Made by a program: the position numbers and the translations under genes
Notes under the pieces: model-generated
What the model was told of the DNA's origin: nothing
Seen by the model: the letters and a program-made list of their open reading frames with translations, nothing else
Database searches by the model: none
Source: DASSKF01 sp035690725
Lineage (GTDB): Bacteria > Actinomycetota > Actinomycetes > Actinomycetales > Dermatophilaceae
Direction: 5' to 3'
NCBI GenBank assembly: GCA_035690725.1
Contig: DASSKF010000037.1
Location: forward strand, 1 to 15,747
DNA length: 15,747 bases
Shown here: positions 1-5,931 of the stretch, in pieces
How the letters are laid out: each line of letters opens with the position of its first letter
Numbering within the stretch: the stretch's first letter is position 1

Positions 1-419
1 CCTCCGGCGGGCGCGGCGCCCCCCAGCACGCCGAGGGACTGGCCGACGCCGGTGCGCTCGGCGCCGTGCGGATCACGCAGAGCGGTCGCAACTACACCGA
101 GGACGGGTTCGCCCGGCAGGCCGTTCCGCTGGCACACGGCAGGGCCGACAGCCGGCCGTCCGGTGCCGGCCGGGCGAACAGCACCGGGGGCGCCACCACA
201 CCCGCCGGTCTCGTCGACTGCCTGCACGGGCTGGGCGCCCGCGCGAGCGCGGCGCACCCCGCAGTCGCCGACGTGGCCCGGTATGCCGGCACCCCCGCCC
301 TCGTGGTCGTCGTCACCTCCGACGGTGGTCCGGGTGGGCACGACCGCGCGTGGGCGGTCGGCCGGGACTGCTCAGCGAGCGACCCGCACGTGCTGCACGG
401 CCCGGTCACCCTCCCCTGA
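1..419 (+). CDS. C-terminal part of a probable SigM-associated anti-sigma-like protein (5' truncated)
   Basis: The reading frame whose first full codon is at position 3 is open from the window edge to TGA at 417-419 and has strongly GC-biased third positions, so it is the end of a gene that starts upstream. About 138 residues are visible. The recognisable part is a small C-terminal fold: a Cys-containing helix (DCLHGLGAR), a variable stretch with VARYAGTPALVVVV, a Gly-rich turn and a closing strand with a second Cys (VGRDC). This pattern resembles the C-terminal domain of the membrane-anchored regulator encoded between sigM and trxB in many actinobacteria. The assignment rests on position and general pattern, not on a diagnostic motif, and the transmembrane and N-terminal parts lie outside the window. 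It ends about 150 bp from the convergent MFS gene. Confidence 0.5.
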   Translation, partial: SGGRGAPQHAEGLADAGALGAVRITQSGRNYTEDGFARQAVPLAHGRADSRPSGAGRANSTGGATTPAGLVDCLHGLGARASAAHPAVADVARYAGTPALVVVVTSDGGPGGHDRAWAVGRDCSASDPHVLHGPVTLP

Positions 420-450
420 CGCACCCACCGCCGTGTGCTCGCCTCACGCC

Positions 451-509
451 GCTTTGCTCGCCTCGAACCGCTGATCCGACGCCCGGACGCGGCCTGAACC
501 GAGCAAAGC
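451..509. terminator. Inverted repeat between convergent genes, possible bidirectional terminator
   Basis: GCTTTGCTCG at 451-460 is complemented exactly by CGAGCAAAGC at 500-509, with a 39-nt spacer. The arms extend outward by further pairs after one mismatch. The repeat lies in the 152-bp gap between the stop of the truncated + strand gene (419) and the stop of the - strand MFS gene (572), where a bidirectional terminator would be expected. The long spacer and the absence of a T-tract make the role uncertain. Confidence 0.35.
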
Positions 510-571
510 CGCACGAGACGAGCAGATCCGCGGCGGGTCGTCCTCGGACGAGGTCGTCGGTCGCCGTGGGG

Positions 572-1996
572 TCAGGCCACCGGCTCGAGGTCGGCCAACC
601 GCGGTATGCCGCGCAGCGCCCGGCTGGCTGCCCCGAGGGCGGCGGCAGCGAGGAGCAGTCCGCCGAAGACCAGCAGCGTGCGCGTCGCCGACCAGCGCTC
701 GAGCAGCAGCCCGGACAGCACCGGCGCGAGCGGCGCGAGGCCCATCGCGAGGAACGTCACGGCGGTCGTCACCCGGCCCTGCATCGCGTCCGGCGTCACC
801 AGCGCCTCGTAGCTCATCAGTCCCGAGTTGATCGCCGGCAGCAGCAGCGCCACCACCGCGAGGCCGGCGACGTACACCACGACGGACGACGCGAACGCCA
901 TCCCCGACAGCGCCAGCGCGACCACCCAGAACCCGGCGATCACGAGCATCCCGGTGCGGAACCGGCGGAGCAGCCCCGGCGCGAGCACCGCCCCGACCAG
1001 CATTCCGGCGGCCAGGCCGGTCTCGAGCAGCCCGATCACCGCCGGCTGCTCGCCCCGCCGCTGCAGCACGAGGATCAGGCCGGTGAGGAAGCCGTTCGCC
1101 GCGAAGTTCACGACCGTCGACAGCACCGCGACCATCCGCAGGTCGCGCCGGTCCCAGACCCAGCGCAGCCCCGCGCGGATCGCCATCAGCACCGGCTCGC
1201 GCTCCCCCGTGTGCTCGGGCGCCGGCAGCGGCGCCCGCAAGGTGCCGACGCACCAGGCACAGACGAGGTATGACGCCGCGTCCGCCACGATCGGGACCAC
1301 CCGTCCCAGCGCGAACAGTGCCCCGGCGAGCGGCGCGCCGACCAGGCTCGCCAGCCCCTGGCGGCCCTGGTTGACCGACATCGCCGTGGGCAGGTCGTCC
1401 GAGCGGACGAGCTGCTTGAGCGAGGCGACCTCGGCGGGCTCGAAGAACGCGGTCAGCCCCGAGGACAGCGCGGCCACGACGACCAGGTGGGCGACGGTCA
1501 GCCGGCCGGCCAGCTCGGCCAGCACGACCGAGCCGAACAGCACGGCGCCGCCGAGCGTGCAGGCGAGCATCACCCGCTTGCGCGACCACCGGTCCACGAG
1601 CGCCCCGGCCGGCAGCGCACAGGCCACCGACCCGGCCATCGAGGCGGCCGCGATGCCGCCGGCCAGCGCGGTCGACCCGGTCAGCGCGTAACCGAGCAGC
1701 AGGAACGCGAACGCGCTCATCGACGACCCCACTGCGCTGAGCGTCTGCCCGCTCATCAGCCGCAGGTAGTCGCCGTTGCGCCACAGCCTCCGCTCGCCCG
1801 CGGCGTCGGGGGGTTCGTCCGCGGCAACGGGGCGTTCGTCCGCGGCGACGGCGGCGACGGGGGGTCCCTCGACTGTTGCTGACGTGTCGCGGCCCGTGGG
1901 CCGCGAAACGTCAGCAACTTCCCGGGTCCGGGGGGCCGTCACGGTCGATGGGGCCGGGTCGGAGGCGGTCGGCATACCGCTCGGCGTGGTGTCCAT
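572..1996 (-). CDS. MFS transporter, probable drug or secretion-effector type exporter
   Basis: A 474-residue integral membrane protein with about 12 hydrophobic segments beginning near residue 85. The major facilitator motif A appears as GALVDRWSRKRVM (131-143) in the loop after the second helix, and the NQGRQGLASLVGAPLAGAL segment is typical of the MFS_3/EntS-like exporter branch. These are proton-driven export pumps; the substrate cannot be read from sequence. I chose ATG 1996 because it lies just below the divergent operator; an in-frame TTG start at 2047 would run through that operator. No good Shine-Dalgarno precedes it, so a leaderless or short-leader transcript, or a later start, remains possible. 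Residues 1-75 are a disordered Ala/Asp/Pro-rich extension with a 7-residue repeat and a 44-bp DNA palindrome. The divergent ArsR-type gene is the likely regulator. Confidence 0.85.
   Translation of the reverse strand: MDTTPSGMPTASDPAPSTVTAPRTREVADVSRPTGRDTSATVEGPPVAAVAADERPVAADEPPDAAGERRLWRNGDYLRLMSGQTLSAVGSSMSAFAFLLLGYALTGSTALAGGIAAASMAGSVACALPAGALVDRWSRKRVMLACTLGGAVLFGSVVLAELAGRLTVAHLVVVAALSSGLTAFFEPAEVASLKQLVRSDDLPTAMSVNQGRQGLASLVGAPLAGALFALGRVVPIVADAASYLVCAWCVGTLRAPLPAPEHTGEREPVLMAIRAGLRWVWDRRDLRMVAVLSTVVNFAANGFLTGLILVLQRRGEQPAVIGLLETGLAAGMLVGAVLAPGLLRRFRTGMLVIAGFWVVALALSGMAFASSVVVYVAGLAVVALLLPAINSGLMSYEALVTPDAMQGRVTTAVTFLAMGLAPLAPVLSGLLLERWSATRTLLVFGGLLLAAAALGAASRALRGIPRLADLEPVA
1813..1846. 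repeat. 21-bp-period direct repeat in the MFS N-terminal region
   Basis: GTTCGTCCGCGGC occurs at 1813-1825 and again at 1834-1846, a 21-bp period. It encodes a duplicated Ala-Ala-Asp-Glu-type heptad on the - strand. It lies in the low-complexity N-terminal extension, so it changes length in frame. Confidence 0.7.
1875..1918. repeat. 44-bp near-perfect palindrome inside the MFS gene
   Basis: The arms 1875-1895 and 1898-1918 are 21 nt each, complementary except for one position, and separated by 2 nt. The outer block is GTTGCTGACGT / ACGTCAGCAAC and the inner block TCGCGGCCC / GGGCCGCGA. It lies in codons 27-41 of the MFS gene. As RNA it would form a very stable hairpin about 80 nt after the start codon. 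It resembles a REP-type mobile palindrome more than ordinary coding sequence. Confidence 0.85.
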
Positions 1997-2012
1997 GAGG
2001 GCGAGAGTGGCA

Positions 2013-2060
2013 TGCGCAACTCTATTTGCGCAGGCAATATTGCGCATTGAGAGTTGCGCA
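2013..2060. promoter_or_regulatory. Shared operator region of the MFS/ArsR divergent pair: four TTGCGCA elements
   Basis: TTGCGCA occurs at 2026-2032, 2040-2046 and 2054-2060, and in inverted orientation (TGCGCAA) at 2013-2019. The outermost copies form a longer inverted repeat, TGCGCAACTCT (2013-2023) with AGAGTTGCGCA (2050-2060). GCAATATTGC at 2034-2043 is a perfect palindrome near the centre. The segment is the AT-richest of the neighbourhood and lies between the two divergent starts (1996 and 2095), as expected for the binding site of the dimeric regulator encoded alongside. Confidence 0.75.
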
Positions 2061-2081
2061 CGACTGGTTGGGCACCGCGGT

Positions 2082-2087
2082 TAGGCT
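2082..2087 (+). promoter_or_regulatory. -10 element of a probably leaderless regulator promoter
   Basis: TAGGCT fits the actinobacterial TANNNT -10 pattern and ends 7 nt before ATG 2095. Transcription would therefore start at or next to the start codon, giving a leaderless mRNA. This agrees with the lack of any Shine-Dalgarno sequence before 2095. No convincing -35 is seen. Confidence 0.5.
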
Positions 2088-2094
2088 GCGCGGT

Positions 2095-2742
2095 ATGACC
2101 CAGCCGGCAGAAGGCGACGGCCCGCAGCCGATCACGTCCACGGAGGCGCTCAGGGCACTGGCACACCCGCTGCGGTTCGCGCTGCTCAACGAGCTGCACG
2201 CCCGGGGGGCGGCGCGGGCGGCCGACCTCGCCGAGGCGCTGGAGCAGCCGGCGAACAGCCTGAGCTTCCACCTGCGCCAGCTGGCCCGCTACGGCTTCAT
2301 CGTCGAGGCGCCGGAGCGTGCCCGGGACCGGCGCGACAGGTGGTGGAAGCCGGCCAGCGAGCACGGGCACTCGTTCAGCCCGGAGGAGCTGGGCCGCACG
2401 CCGGCCGGGCGCGCCGTGGTGGACCAGTCGCTGCGGATGCAGCGGGAGCGCTACGACGCGGCGCTGCGCCGGTTCTTCGAGCTGGTCGCCGACCCGGTCG
2501 CGGTGCCCGAGGGGGTCGAGGTGACGAACGTGGACGTCCCGCTGCGGCTCACGCTGGACGAGCAGCGGCAGCTGTCCCGGGAGCTGCTGACCCTGCTCGA
2601 CGGGTGGGTCAAGCACGGCCGGGACCGTACCGAGGCGGGCGACACCGAGGGTCGGCACCCCTACCTCGCGATGGGCTTCGTGGTGCCGTGGACCAGCGCG
2701 GACGAGACCGGCGCCCGCTCCCGCGGAGCCGCGCCGACCTAG
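2095..2742 (+). CDS. ArsR-family winged-helix transcriptional regulator
   Basis: A 215-residue protein with an N-terminal winged helix-turn-helix at about residues 14-85. A helix with ALAHPLRFALLNEL is followed by the positioning and recognition helices (AADLAEALEQPANSLSFHLRQL) and a wing ending in RRDRWWKP. This is the HTH_20/ArsR-like type. The rest (95-200) is mostly helical and probably dimerises or binds a ligand. The protein contains no cysteine, so a Cys-based metal or redox sensor is ruled out. It is divergent from the MFS gene, with a palindromic TTGCGCA-rich intergenic region between them, and the simplest reading is a local repressor of the exporter. The ATG at 2095 is preferred because the upstream part of the frame covers the operator. 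Confidence 0.85.
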   Translation: MTQPAEGDGPQPITSTEALRALAHPLRFALLNELHARGAARAADLAEALEQPANSLSFHLRQLARYGFIVEAPERARDRRDRWWKPASEHGHSFSPEELGRTPAGRAVVDQSLRMQRERYDAALRRFFELVADPVAVPEGVEVTNVDVPLRLTLDEQRQLSRELLTLLDGWVKHGRDRTEAGDTEGRHPYLAMGFVVPWTSADETGARSRGAAPT

Positions 2743-2774
2743 GCCCGGAGCACCTGGCGGCCGGCCGCGCCGGG

Positions 2775-2800
2775 GGAACATCTGCGGCCTACGATCGGTT
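2775..2800 (+). promoter_or_regulatory. SigR/SigH-type promoter candidate for trxB
   Basis: GGAAC at 2775-2779 is followed by exactly 18 nt and then GTT at 2798-2800. This matches the GGAA(C/T)-N18-GTT promoter of the thiol-stress ECF sigma factors SigR (Streptomyces) and SigH (Mycobacterium), which are known to drive the trxB/trxA genes. The spacing to the trxB start (about 45 nt from the predicted transcription start) is sensible. A housekeeping promoter could also be present. Confidence 0.55.
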
Positions 2801-2852
2801 GCAGCGGCTAGATCTCGTGACCACCACCCCCGACACCCGCGAAGGACCGCTC

Positions 2853-3905
2853 GTGAGCCCATCCCCGGCCGACGACACCAGCACCGTGCGCAACGTGATC
2901 ATCATCGGGTCCGGTCCGGCCGGTTACACCGCAGCCGTCTACGCCGCGCGCGCGAACCTCGAGCCCCTGGTCTTCGAGGGCTCGGTGACGGCCGGCGGTG
3001 CGCTGATGAACACCACCGACGTGGAGAACTACCCGGGCTTCGAGGACGGGATCATGGGCCCGGACCTGATGCTGGCGATGAAGGCGCAGGCCGCCCGGTT
3101 CGGCGCCGAGCTGGTGACCGACGACGTCACCGAGGTCGACCTGACCGGCGACGTCAAGACCGTGACCGACGGCTCGGGCACCACCCACCGGGCCCGCGCG
3201 GTCATCCTCGCCATGGGGTCGGCCTACCGCGAGCTCGGCCTCCCGGATGAGCAGCGCCTCTCCGGTCACGGCGTGTCCTGGTGCGCCACCTGCGACGGCG
3301 CCTTCTTCCGCGAGCAGGAGATCGTCGTCGTCGGCGGGGGCGACTCGGCGGTCGAGGAGGCCACCTTCCTCACCCGGTTCGCCGACAAGGTGACGATCGT
3401 GCACCGCCGCGACGAGCTGCGCGCCAGCAAGATCATGGCCCAGCGTGCCTTCGACGACCCGAAGATCCACTTCGCGTGGAACTCCGAGGTCGCCGCCATC
3501 CACGGCGACCAGAAGGTCACCGGCGTCACCCTGCGCGACACCGTGACCGGTGGCCTGCGCGAGCTGCCGGCCACCGGCGTGTTCGTCGCGATCGGCCACG
3601 ACCCGCGCTCGGAGCTGGTCAAGGGCGTCGTCGACACCGACGCGGAGGGCTACGTGCTCGTGCAGGGCCGCTCCACGCACACCAACCTGCCCGGCGTCTT
3701 CGCCTGCGGCGACCTGGTCGACCACACCTACCGGCAGGCCGTGACCGCGGCCGGCACCGGCTGCTCGGCCGCGCTCGACGCCGAGCGCCACCTGGGTGCC
3801 CTCGACGCCGCGGCCGAGCGGGCGCGAGGCGGCGCGGCGGAGCAGTCCGGCGACGCTCCCTCGCGTGACACCGCCGTGCCGACGGAGGCGACCGCGAACG
3901 TCTGA
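2853..3905 (+). CDS. trxB: Thioredoxin reductase (NADPH)
   Basis: A 350-residue flavoprotein that passes electrons from NADPH through FAD and a redox disulfide to thioredoxin in the cytosol. Visible features are the FAD-binding GSGPAG loop (19-24), the redox-active CATC motif (C144, C147), the NADPH-binding GGGDSA loop (161-166) with the HRR (184-186) that selects NADPH, and the C-terminal FAD motif GVFACGD (281-287). The bacterial family is usually about 310-330 residues; the extra length is an Ala/Gly/Glu-rich C-terminal tail after residue 320. The start is GTG 2853, preceded by GAAGGA with 6 nt spacing. An in-frame GTG at 2817 has no ribosome binding site. trxA follows after 93 bp and the two probably share a transcript. 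Confidence 0.96.
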   Translation: MSPSPADDTSTVRNVIIIGSGPAGYTAAVYAARANLEPLVFEGSVTAGGALMNTTDVENYPGFEDGIMGPDLMLAMKAQAARFGAELVTDDVTEVDLTGDVKTVTDGSGTTHRARAVILAMGSAYRELGLPDEQRLSGHGVSWCATCDGAFFREQEIVVVGGGDSAVEEATFLTRFADKVTIVHRRDELRASKIMAQRAFDDPKIHFAWNSEVAAIHGDQKVTGVTLRDTVTGGLRELPATGVFVAIGHDPRSELVKGVVDTDAEGYVLVQGRSTHTNLPGVFACGDLVDHTYRQAVTAAGTGCSAALDAERHLGALDAAAERARGGAAEQSGDAPSRDTAVPTEATANV

Positions 3906-3998
3906 GCCCCACCCGGCACACCCTCGAGCGCACCACCAGCCCCACCCCGCGACCCCCCGCAGACCCCCACGCACATCCCCAGGAAGGACACCCCCGAG

Positions 3999-4325
3999 AT
4001 GACAGCACCGAAGCAGACCACCGACGCGACGTTCGACGCGGACGTCCTGCAGAACGACAAGCCGGTCCTCGTGGACTTCTGGGCGCCGTGGTGCGGGCCC
4101 TGCCGCGCGGTGGCCCCGATCCTCGAGGAGATCTACGGCGAGCACGGCGACAAGCTCGAGATCGTCAAGCTCAACACCGACGAGAACCCGCAGACCGCCG
4201 CGAAGTACGGCATCACCGGCATCCCGACGATGAACGTCTACGTCAAGGGCGAGGTCGTCAAGACGCTCGTCGGCGCGCTGCCGAAGCCGCGCCTGGTCAA
4301 GGAGCTCGACGACTTCATCGGCTGA
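3999..4325 (+). CDS. trxA: Thioredoxin
   Basis: A 108-residue single-domain thioredoxin, the normal family length, that reduces protein disulfides in the cytosol and is recycled by the TrxB encoded upstream. The active site WCGPC has Cys32 and Cys35, and the cis-proline is Pro76 in GIPTM. The buried Asp in VDFWAPW is present. The strong ribosome binding site AGGAAGGA (3981-3988) lies 10 nt before the ATG. The trxB-trxA order and downstream cwlM-like gene match the standard actinobacterial arrangement. Confidence 0.97.
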   Translation: MTAPKQTTDATFDADVLQNDKPVLVDFWAPWCGPCRAVAPILEEIYGEHGDKLEIVKLNTDENPQTAAKYGITGIPTMNVYVKGEVVKTLVGALPKPRLVKELDDFIG

Positions 4326-4344
4326 GGCCTCCTCGGCCGAGGCC
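4326..4344 (+). terminator. GC-rich hairpin after trxA
   Basis: GGCCTC (4326-4331) and GAGGCC (4339-4344) form a 6-bp stem with a 7-nt loop directly after the trxA stop. There is no U-tract, as is common for actinobacterial terminators, so it may be a weak terminator or an mRNA 3' end. Confidence 0.35.
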
Positions 4345-4394
4345 CAGTCCCTCCCGGTCCACGGCGGCGTCGCGCCACCTGCGGACCGGCCGCG

Positions 4395-4428
4395 ACGCGG
4401 CGACATCACACGGGTGGTGGCGCCGCGT
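4395..4428 (+). terminator. Strong two-part stem-loop in the trxA-cwlM intergenic region
   Basis: ACGCGGCG (4395-4402) pairs with CGCCGCGT (4421-4428). After a single mismatch, CATCAC (4404-4409) pairs with GTGGTG (4414-4419), including one G-U, leaving a 4-nt loop. This is the most stable hairpin in the gap and lies just upstream of a -10-like TACGCT. The likeliest role is transcription termination after trxBA. Confidence 0.5.
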
Positions 4429-4446
4429 TCGCGCATCCGGCTCGGT

Positions 4447-4452
4447 TACGCT
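4447..4452 (+). promoter_or_regulatory. -10 candidate for the cwlM-like gene
   Basis: TACGCT in the context CGGTTACGCTGG resembles the -10 region seen before the ArsR-type gene (CGGTTAGGCTG). It would give a leader of about 80 nt before the first of the two duplicated start sites. No clear -35 is present. Confidence 0.35.
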
Positions 4453-4522
4453 GGCCGGCGCGGATGACTGGCCCGCCGGCGAACCCCGGCACCGGCCCCC
4501 GACTCTTGTTCCCCAGCTGGCA

Positions 4523-4600
4523 CCCCACGGAGGTCCTCATGACGGAACGTCCCTTCGCCTCCCCACGGAGGTCCTCATGACGGAACGTCCCTTCGCCTCC
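4523..4600 (+). repeat. Perfect 38-bp tandem duplication carrying RBS and start codon
   Basis: Positions 4523-4560 and 4561-4598 are identical, and two further bases continue the period. Each copy contains GGAGG 5 nt before an ATG (4539 and 4577) and the first codons of the amidase gene. Because 38 is not a multiple of three, the two ATGs are in different frames. Confidence 0.95.
4539..4580 (+). CDS. 13-residue upstream ORF created by the start-site duplication
   Basis: ATG 4539, with its own GGAGG at 4529-4533, opens a frame reading MTERPFASPRRSS. It stops at TGA 4578-4580, which overlaps the amidase ATG (4577-4579) as ATGA. Its first eight residues copy the true N-terminus and the rest is frame-shifted. 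It has the form of a leader peptide translationally coupled to the main gene. Whether it is translated is unknown, and the duplication could be recent or an assembly error. Confidence 0.5.
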   Translation: MTERPFASPRRSS

Positions 4601-5827
4601 TACGACCTCGGCGCCGAGGGCGCAGGGGTCGCGGCGATCCGGGAACGGCTCCAGGGCACCGGAGACCTGCCCCCGGGCCCGGACGACCAGCCGTACGACC
4701 AGGACGTCGCCGAGGCCGTCCGCGCCTTCCAGCAGCGCCGCGGGCTCAACGTCGACGGCATCGTCGGCCCCGCGACCTGGGTCGTCCTCGACGGGTCGCG
4801 ATGGCACCTCGGTGACCGGATCCTGCACCACACACCCGGGCACCTGCTGCAGGGCGACGACGTCGTGGAGCTGCAGCGGCGGCTCATCGAGCTCGGCTTC
4901 GGCCCGCCGCGGGTCGACGGCATCTTCGGCGGCGAGACCGAGGCCGCGGTGGAGCGCTTCCAGAAGGCGATGGGCCTGGACGTCACCGGCACGGTCGGAC
5001 CGGACACCCTGCGCACCTTCCGCGACCTGTCCCGCAGCGTCACCGGCGGCACCGCCTCGGCCCTGCGGGAGCGTGAGCTGATCCGCAAGTCCGGTCGGAG
5101 CCTGGCCGGCCGCACGGTGGTCATCGACCCCGGCCACGGCGGTTCCGACCGCGGCGCCCGGCTGGACGAGCGCGAGGCCGCGGCCGTGGGCGACCCGGGT
5201 GCCCGGCTCGTCGGTCGCAGCCCCGCGGACGGCACGCTCACCGACGAGGCGGACATCGTGCTCGACATCGCGCGCCGGATCGAGGGGCGGCTGAGCGCCG
5301 TCGGCGTCACCGTCCTGTTCACCCGGGGCAACCGGGCCGACCCTTCCCTGGCCGATCGCGCCGCCGTCGCCAACGACGCGCACGCCGACGTGCTGCTGTC
5401 CCTGCACTGCTCGTCGTGGGAGCACAAGGCGGCGACGGGCGTGGCCACCTACTACTACGGCACCGACTCCGGCGGGGCCGGGTCGGCGATGGCCGAGCAC
5501 CTCGCCAGCCTGGTGCAGCGGGAGATCGTGGCGCGCACGGGGCTGACCGACTGCCGCACCCACGCCCGGAGCTGGACCCTGCTGCACCACGCGCTCATGC
5601 CCGCCGTGCTCGTCGAGGCGGGGTACCTGACCCACCCGAGCGACGGCGCCCGGCTGGCGCAGCCGCAGTTCCGGGACACCGTCGCCGAGGCGGTGTCGGT
5701 GGCGCTGCAGCGGATGTACCTCGGCGAGGACGATCCGAGCACCACCGGCGTACTCAACCTCAAGGAGCTGCGCGAGCAGCTGCGCGCCGAGGCCGCCGGA
5801 CGCTCGCCCTCGCACCCGACCGGCTGA
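4577..5827 (+). CDS. cwlM: CwlM-like N-acetylmuramoyl-L-alanine amidase family protein
   Basis: A 416-residue protein with two peptidoglycan-binding (PG_binding_1) repeats, at about 10-72 (ending DGIVGPATWVVL) and 90-148 (DGIFGGETEAAVERFQ), followed by an Amidase_3 domain (178-380). The zinc and catalytic positions are all visible: His187 in DPGHGG, Glu224 in TDEADIVLD, His277 in LSLHCSS and Glu347 in VLVEAGYL. No signal peptide is seen, so the protein appears cytoplasmic. Domain order and position after trxA match mycobacterial CwlM, which acts as a phosphorylation-dependent activator of MurA and not mainly as a hydrolase. The C-terminal tail has adjacent threonines (389-390, in DPSTTG), a possible phosphosite region by analogy. 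The start is the second duplicated ATG, the only one in frame. Confidence 0.85.
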   Translation: MTERPFASYDLGAEGAGVAAIRERLQGTGDLPPGPDDQPYDQDVAEAVRAFQQRRGLNVDGIVGPATWVVLDGSRWHLGDRILHHTPGHLLQGDDVVELQRRLIELGFGPPRVDGIFGGETEAAVERFQKAMGLDVTGTVGPDTLRTFRDLSRSVTGGTASALRERELIRKSGRSLAGRTVVIDPGHGGSDRGARLDEREAAAVGDPGARLVGRSPADGTLTDEADIVLDIARRIEGRLSAVGVTVLFTRGNRADPSLADRAAVANDAHADVLLSLHCSSWEHKAATGVATYYYGTDSGGAGSAMAEHLASLVQREIVARTGLTDCRTHARSWTLLHHALMPAVLVEAGYLTHPSDGARLAQPQFRDTVAEAVSVALQRMYLGEDDPSTTGVLNLKELREQLRAEAAGRSPSHPTG

Positions 5828-5829
5828 CC

Positions 5830-5843
5830 GTTTCATGTGAAAC
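5830..5843. promoter_or_regulatory. parS-like site (intergenic)
   Basis: GTTTCATGTGAAAC differs from the parS core GTTTCACGTGAAAC at one central base. It lies 2 nt after the amidase stop and about 4 kb from parB. It is the only candidate in the window outside parA and parB. Confidence 0.7.
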
Positions 5844-5931
5844 GCGTCCCGATCCGCGGTCGCCTCCCCGACGCGGCCACGGGGGCGTGTCACACTCGTG
5901 CGGGCGCGTCTCGGCGGGTGTGGAGGTCAGC

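Noticed and set aside
4088..4576. Upstream extension of the amidase frame through trxA
   Set aside because: It overlaps trxA out of frame and the intergenic hairpins. ATG 4577 has a strong ribosome binding site and begins the conserved domain region.
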